Origin: Candidatus Methanolliviera sp. GoM_asphalt | GTDB taxonomy: Archaea > Halobacteriota > Methanoliparia > Methanoliparales > Methanoliparaceae | NCBI GenBank assembly: GCA_902158745.1 | Contig: CABGHH010000072.1 | Coordinates: 1 to 7,841, forward strand | Reading direction: 5' to 3' | DNA length: 7,841 nt | In this document: positions 5,232 through 7,841 of the stretch, piece by piece | Layout: every line of letters starts with the position of its first letter | Position numbering within the stretch: position 1 is the first letter of the stretch | Notes under the pieces: model-generated | The model's input: the letters and a program-made list of their open reading frames with translations, nothing else | Told to the model about the DNA's origin: nothing | Database searches by the model: none | Made by a program: the position numbers and the translations under genes

Positions 5232-6498
5232 CGTAACGATAAATCCAGCAAAGATGTGCCAGCCAATAGGTGCAATGTACGCGCTCTTCGGCGTTCACGC
5301 CGCGGTTCCGCTTGTCCACGGTTCTCAGGGCTGCACGGCGTATCCAATGCGGATGTTTAACCGTCATTTCGGTGAACTCGTGCAGGTGGCGGTGAGTTCG
5401 CTCGGAGAAGATGCATCTGTATTTGGAGGGAAGAAGAATCTAGTAGTGTCAATAGAGAACATAATTGCGAGGCGGCATCCGGAGCTGATAGGCGTGATTA
5501 CTACCTGCCTCTCGGAGACTATAGGCGATGACATAGATGGAATCATCAGAGAAGGTAATTTCGAAGAATCTAAGGTGGTCCCAATCCACACGCCGAGCTA
5601 TGTGGGGTCGCACGTCACGGGATACGACAACGCACTGAAAGCGCTTGTAACCACTCTTTCTGTAGATTCGGAGCCCGAGAACGCAAGGTTGAATATCCTA
5701 CCCGGAATGGTGAATCCAGGAGATGTCATAGAGATAAAGCAGATGCTCGATTCTATGAATATAGCATACACGATTCTGAGCGACATTTCCGAGACTCTCA
5801 ATGCCCCGCTTATACTGCCAAAGCCGCCTTTTCCCCGCGGTGGATCATCCGTAGCCGAACTAGAAGATTGTGCAAAAGCACGAGGCGTTATTGCATTGTG
5901 CGAGCATGCGGGTGGTTCTGCCGCAGTATACCTGAAGGGTAAATACGGTATGGCGGCCGATACGATTTGCCCGATTGGGGTTGCGAATACAGACCGATTC
6001 CTGGATGCTGTCTGCGATATGACCGGTGTGGAGATACCGTATTCGCTTGAGCAGGGTCGAGGCAGGCTCATTGATGCGATGGTAGATGTGCATATGAAGA
6101 CATGCGGCAAGAGAGCGGCTATATCCGCCGACCCGGACATTGCGCTTGCACTTGCAGAGTTCGTGACGGAACTGGGTATGGAGCCGGTGGTCGTTTCGAG
6201 CAGCACTGCGAGCAGGAAGTTCTTACAAAAGGCGAAATCGGTAACTGACGGTGAGATATTGAACGGGCGCGATTTGTACGAGTTGCAGCGTGCTGTGAAA
6301 GACAATGAGACAGATATTCTGTTTGGAAATACGAAATGCACGCCGATTGCTAAGGATGAGGACATTGCATTCGTGAGATGCGGATTCCCGGTATACGATA
6401 GGGTGGGATACCACAGGTATGGTATCATGGGTTATCACGGCGGGATATATCTCACGGATATGATTACGAATGCGATTCTGGAATGGGGGGAGAGGTAA
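5221..6498 (+). CDS. nifK: Nitrogenase component I beta subunit NifK
   Basis: A 425-residue beta subunit. It lacks the N-terminal extension of proteobacterial NifK (about 520 residues) and starts almost directly at the first P-cluster motif. P-cluster ligands are C13 (INPAKMCQPIGA), C38 (HGSQGCTAY) and C96 (TTCLSETIGDD). S126 in HTPSYVGSHVTG matches the serine that binds the oxidised P-cluster in Azotobacter. FNRHF (46-50) and the C-terminal GYHGGIYLTDMITNAILEW are also typical of the family. With NifD it forms the alpha2-beta2 tetramer that receives electrons from NifH. It overlaps nifD by 11 bp with an ATG at 5221 or 5224. No nifE or nifN follows; a hairpin over the stop codon closes the operon. 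Residues 325-423 are repeated in diverged form at 7001-7300. Confidence 0.95.
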   Translation: MMRSVTINPAKMCQPIGAMYALFGVHAAVPLVHGSQGCTAYPMRMFNRHFGELVQVAVSSLGEDASVFGGKKNLVVSIENIIARRHPELIGVITTCLSETIGDDIDGIIREGNFEESKVVPIHTPSYVGSHVTGYDNALKALVTTLSVDSEPENARLNILPGMVNPGDVIEIKQMLDSMNIAYTILSDISETLNAPLILPKPPFPRGGSSVAELEDCAKARGVIALCEHAGGSAAVYLKGKYGMAADTICPIGVANTDRFLDAVCDMTGVEIPYSLEQGRGRLIDAMVDVHMKTCGKRAAISADPDIALALAEFVTELGMEPVVVSSSTASRKFLQKAKSVTDGEILNGRDLYELQRAVKDNETDILFGNTKCTPIAKDEDIAFVRCGFPVYDRVGYHRYGIMGYHGGIYLTDMITNAILEWGER

Positions 6499-6527
6499 GG
6501 AGGTGATAGCTATAATTCCTCCCCTCT
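6491..6527 (+). terminator. Hairpin spanning the nifK stop codon, probable operon terminator
   Basis: AGAGG (6491-6495) and GGAGG (6499-6503) pair with the contiguous block CCTCCCCTCT (6518-6527). This gives a 10-bp stem with a 3-nt bulge that is the TAA stop codon itself, and a 14-nt loop. A T-rich stretch including TTTTT near 6550 follows. The 5' arm also contains a perfect Shine-Dalgarno (AAGGAGGTGAT, 6497-6507) with no gene behind it. The other nifK copy ends in a comparable hairpin. Confidence 0.55.
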
Positions 6528-6553
6528 AATTGCATGTTTAAATTTTAATCTTT

Positions 6554-6895
6554 TTAGGAACAAGTGACGTGAATTATAGCAGCAACTTTTTTTGTTTTAG
6601 TAAGCAGATTAAATTTATCTCTTATATCTTGTGTATCGCCTTCTACTATTTCTATCCCTTTCTTTTCTAACTCTGCTCTTGCATCATCGCTTAAACTTGC
6701 CATCCCACTTGTGCCTTTTCCAATAACTACTACGTCTGGGTTTTCTTTTAGCACACGTTCAACTTGCTCTTTTGTAAAAGTATGACCATATTCCCTTTCC
6801 TCAATTTTACCAGAGGGAAATATATAAACATCATGGTTATAAGTCACACCATTTATTGTAATTGATCCATAAACCGATGAGTTTATTTCAACCAT
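6554..6895 (-). CDS. Mth938-like domain protein (NDUFAF3/DUF498 family)
   Basis: A complete 113-residue single-domain protein. The fold signature is a beta-rich N-terminus (YGSITINGVTYNHDVYIF), then PSGKIEERE, a helix with TKEQVERVLKENP, the strand DVVVIGKGTSGMASLSDDA, the strand GIEIVEGDTQ, and a C-terminal helix plus KKVAAIIHVTC. This matches the small family named after Methanothermobacter Mth938 and includes the mitochondrial complex I assembly factor NDUFAF3. The biochemical role in archaea is unknown to me. It is convergent to nifK and more AT-rich than the nif genes. The gene sits between the full nifK and the diverged partial nifK, so it may have arrived with that rearrangement. The mRNA is probably leaderless. 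No link with nitrogen fixation is evident beyond location. Confidence 0.8.
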   Translation of the reverse strand: MVEINSSVYGSITINGVTYNHDVYIFPSGKIEEREYGHTFTKEQVERVLKENPDVVVIGKGTSGMASLSDDARAELEKKGIEIVEGDTQDIRDKFNLLTKTKKVAAIIHVTCS

Positions 6896-6915
6896 AATAA
6901 AAAATTAAATAGTCC

Positions 6916-6925
6916 GTATATAAAT
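6916..6925 (-). promoter_or_regulatory. TATA box of the Mth938-like gene (leaderless)
   Basis: On the minus strand this reads ATTTATATAC, preceded by a purine-rich TTTAAAGT that can serve as BRE. Its centre is about 25 bp from the ATG at 6895, which places transcription start at or next to the start codon. No Shine-Dalgarno precedes the ATG. Both facts fit a leaderless archaeal transcript. Confidence 0.65.
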
Positions 6926-6979
6926 ACTTTAAATCTTCCAACGCAACCGGGTGCGCCCCCGCGGCACTGAGTCATAATA

Positions 6980-7333
6980 TTGACGGATTTTGGAATGACC
7001 GTTTCGAGCAGCACAGCGAGCAGGAAGTTTTTGCAGAAGGCGAAATCAGTAACTGGCGGATGCGAGATATTGAACGGGCGCGATTTGTACGAGTTGCAGC
7101 GCGCAGTGAAAGACAAAGAGGTGGATATTCTGTTTGGGAATACAAAATGCACGCCGATTGCTAAGGACGAGGACGTTGCATTCGTCAGGTGCGGATTCCC
7201 GGTCTACGATAGGGTTGGATACCACAGGTATGGTATCATGGGGTATCACGGCGGGATATATCTCACGGATATGATTACAAATGCGATTCTGGAGTGGGGG
7301 GGAGAGGGGGTGAGGTCAAATCCTCTCCACTAA
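6980..7333 (+). pseudogene. nifK: Partial second nifK (C-terminal quarter only)
   Basis: Bases 7001-7300 match 6193-6489 of nifK: 24 substitutions in 297 aligned bases (about 92% identity) plus one inserted TGC codon. By codon there are 18 synonymous changes and only four amino acid changes, so the copy diverged as selected coding DNA. Homology can be followed weakly back to 6980 (LTDFGM against VTELGM, with three codons missing), and a TGA lies in frame at 6968. The N-terminal three quarters, including every P-cluster cysteine, are absent, so it cannot act as a beta subunit. One extra G in the final G-run (7 against 6) shifts the end to GGEGVRSNPLH. It is most likely a relic of a second nif operon or of recombination. 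A short expressed peptide is possible but unsupported; the TTG start has no clear Shine-Dalgarno. Confidence 0.85.
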
Positions 7334-7343
7334 TTATTTTTTT
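7301..7343 (+). terminator. Hairpin plus T-run after the partial nifK
   Basis: GGAGAGG (7301-7307) pairs perfectly with CCTCTCC (7322-7328) around a 14-nt loop. A 7-T run (7337-7343) follows shortly after. It is a cleaner terminator than the one at the intact nifK and corresponds to it in position, so it was probably inherited with the nifK end. Confidence 0.65.
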
Positions 7344-7423
7344 GTATGGTTTATGCGGTTGTGAAATTCGCCTAACGTTTTGAGTATATCTGAAGTTCCG
7401 AGCCTTGATATCTTTTTTTCACC

Positions 7424-7841
7424 TTAATAAGGGTATTCGATAACTTTTGAATGAATGAAACTTGGATTTTTAAACACTATTCGTTTTTTATTATCCTGTA
7501 TTAGTTCTGGATTATCTGCGTCTATTGCGAAAAATTTGAATGGCAAAATATTCAATTTACTAAAATATTTATTCATTTCATAAATAAGAGTTTTTAAATT
7601 ATTTAATTGGCCTTCTTCAAGCATTTTCATATGCTCAGCGCTTATAGCATTTGTTAGAGTTAAGATAGCAGGTCGAAGTATTATTATTCCAGGAAGCTTC
7701 ATATCATTAATGAATTTCTCTTTTCGAATGTTCAATAATTTTGTAAATGTAAAAGCTTCCATTATTGCACGAAGCAGAGTTTCAGATATTTTCCCAGAAT
7801 CTGTATATCCTATTTTCAGTTCTATTACATATATTTCATCA
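7424..7841 (-). CDS. Unrecognised protein, possible PD-(D/E)XK nuclease-like domain (5' end outside window)
   Basis: The frame is open to the right edge, so the ATG at 7762 is probably internal. 138 residues are visible, starting at DEIYVIELKIG. A hydrophobic strand ending in E-L-K, followed by a glycine and a helix (ETLLRAIMEAFTFTKLL), resembles the catalytic E-x-K strand and following helix of PD-(D/E)XK nucleases. The upstream acidic residue that would complete the motif lies outside the window. The next strand, LPGIIILRPAIL, suits the same alpha/beta fold. The rest is helix-rich and lysine-rich, and the protein ends VIEYPY. The DNA is much more AT-rich than the nif operon, consistent with accessory or transferred DNA. 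The ORF is well supported by its frame; the nuclease idea is weak. Confidence 0.55.
   Translation of the reverse strand, partial: DEIYVIELKIGYTDSGKISETLLRAIMEAFTFTKLLNIRKEKFINDMKLPGIIILRPAILTLTNAISAEHMKMLEEGQLNNLKTLIYEMNKYFSKLNILPFKFFAIDADNPELIQDNKKRIVFKNPSFIHSKVIEYPY

Noticed and set aside
5598..6428. Long 276-codon minus-strand frame inside nifK
   Set aside because: It is antisense to a clearly conserved gene and serine/isoleucine-rich as antisense frames are. The antisense of the partial nifK gives a matching piece only because the plus strand is duplicated.
3855..6498. Vanadium or iron-only nitrogenase (vnfDGK/anfDGK)
   Set aside because: There is no delta-subunit gene between the D and K genes, and SQSLGHHIAND favours the Nif type; a few alternative-type residues are noted as a finding instead.
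7334..7423. tRNA or other RNA gene in the gap after the partial nifK
   Set aside because: No cloverleaf or conserved TTCGA arm can be formed; beyond the terminator I see only AT-rich sequence.

Overview
The window looks archaeal and probably euryarchaeal: an anaerobic, methanogen- or ANME-like lineage. The evidence is a nitrogenase operon in the archaeal order nifH-nifI1-nifI2-nifD-nifK, with both PII-type nifI genes between nifH and nifD. It also has a methanogen-type stand-alone glutamate synthase domain protein, a ribbon-helix-helix regulator, TTTATATA-type promoters and one apparently leaderless gene. The exact lineage cannot be fixed from the sequence.

Layout. Bases 2-1219 (+) hold the 3' part of an FMN-binding glutamate synthase-family gene that enters from the left. 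Convergent to it, 1354-1908 (-) encodes a CopG/ribbon-helix-helix (RHH) regulator. A 160-bp divergent intergenic region and a 59-codon small ORF (2069-2248, +) follow. Then comes the tightly packed operon nifH (2351-3172), nifI1 (3169-3486), nifI2 (3492-3851), nifD (3855-5231) and nifK (5221-6498), closed by a hairpin that spans the nifK stop codon. Right of the operon the DNA becomes AT-rich: an Mth938-like gene on the minus strand (6554-6895), a second diverged copy of only the last quarter of nifK (6980-7333, +), and a minus-strand gene running off the right edge (7424-7841) with a possible PD-(D/E)XK nuclease core. No gene-free stretch exceeds about 160 bp.

How the parts work together. 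NifH is the Fe protein, and NifD/NifK carry every expected P-cluster ligand plus both FeMo-cofactor ligands, so this should be a real N2-fixing enzyme. NifI1/NifI2 would switch its activity off according to 2-oxoglutarate and nitrogen status, as in methanogens. No nifE, nifN, nifB or anfG/vnfG lies in the window.

Most interesting signals. (1) An imperfect 51-52-bp direct repeat lies once in the gap between the RHH gene and the small ORF and once before nifH. Each copy has two TTTGTG boxes exactly 10 bp apart, and no GGAA-N6-TTCC NrpR operator is visible there. This suggests a nif control circuit built around the adjacent RHH protein. (2) The partial second nifK is about 92% identical to the first, and its differences are mostly synonymous. 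It is therefore a relic of another, once-selected nifK rather than a fresh duplication. (3) The conserved small ORF candidate sits between the two repeat copies. Everything said about regulation is inference from position and sequence pattern.
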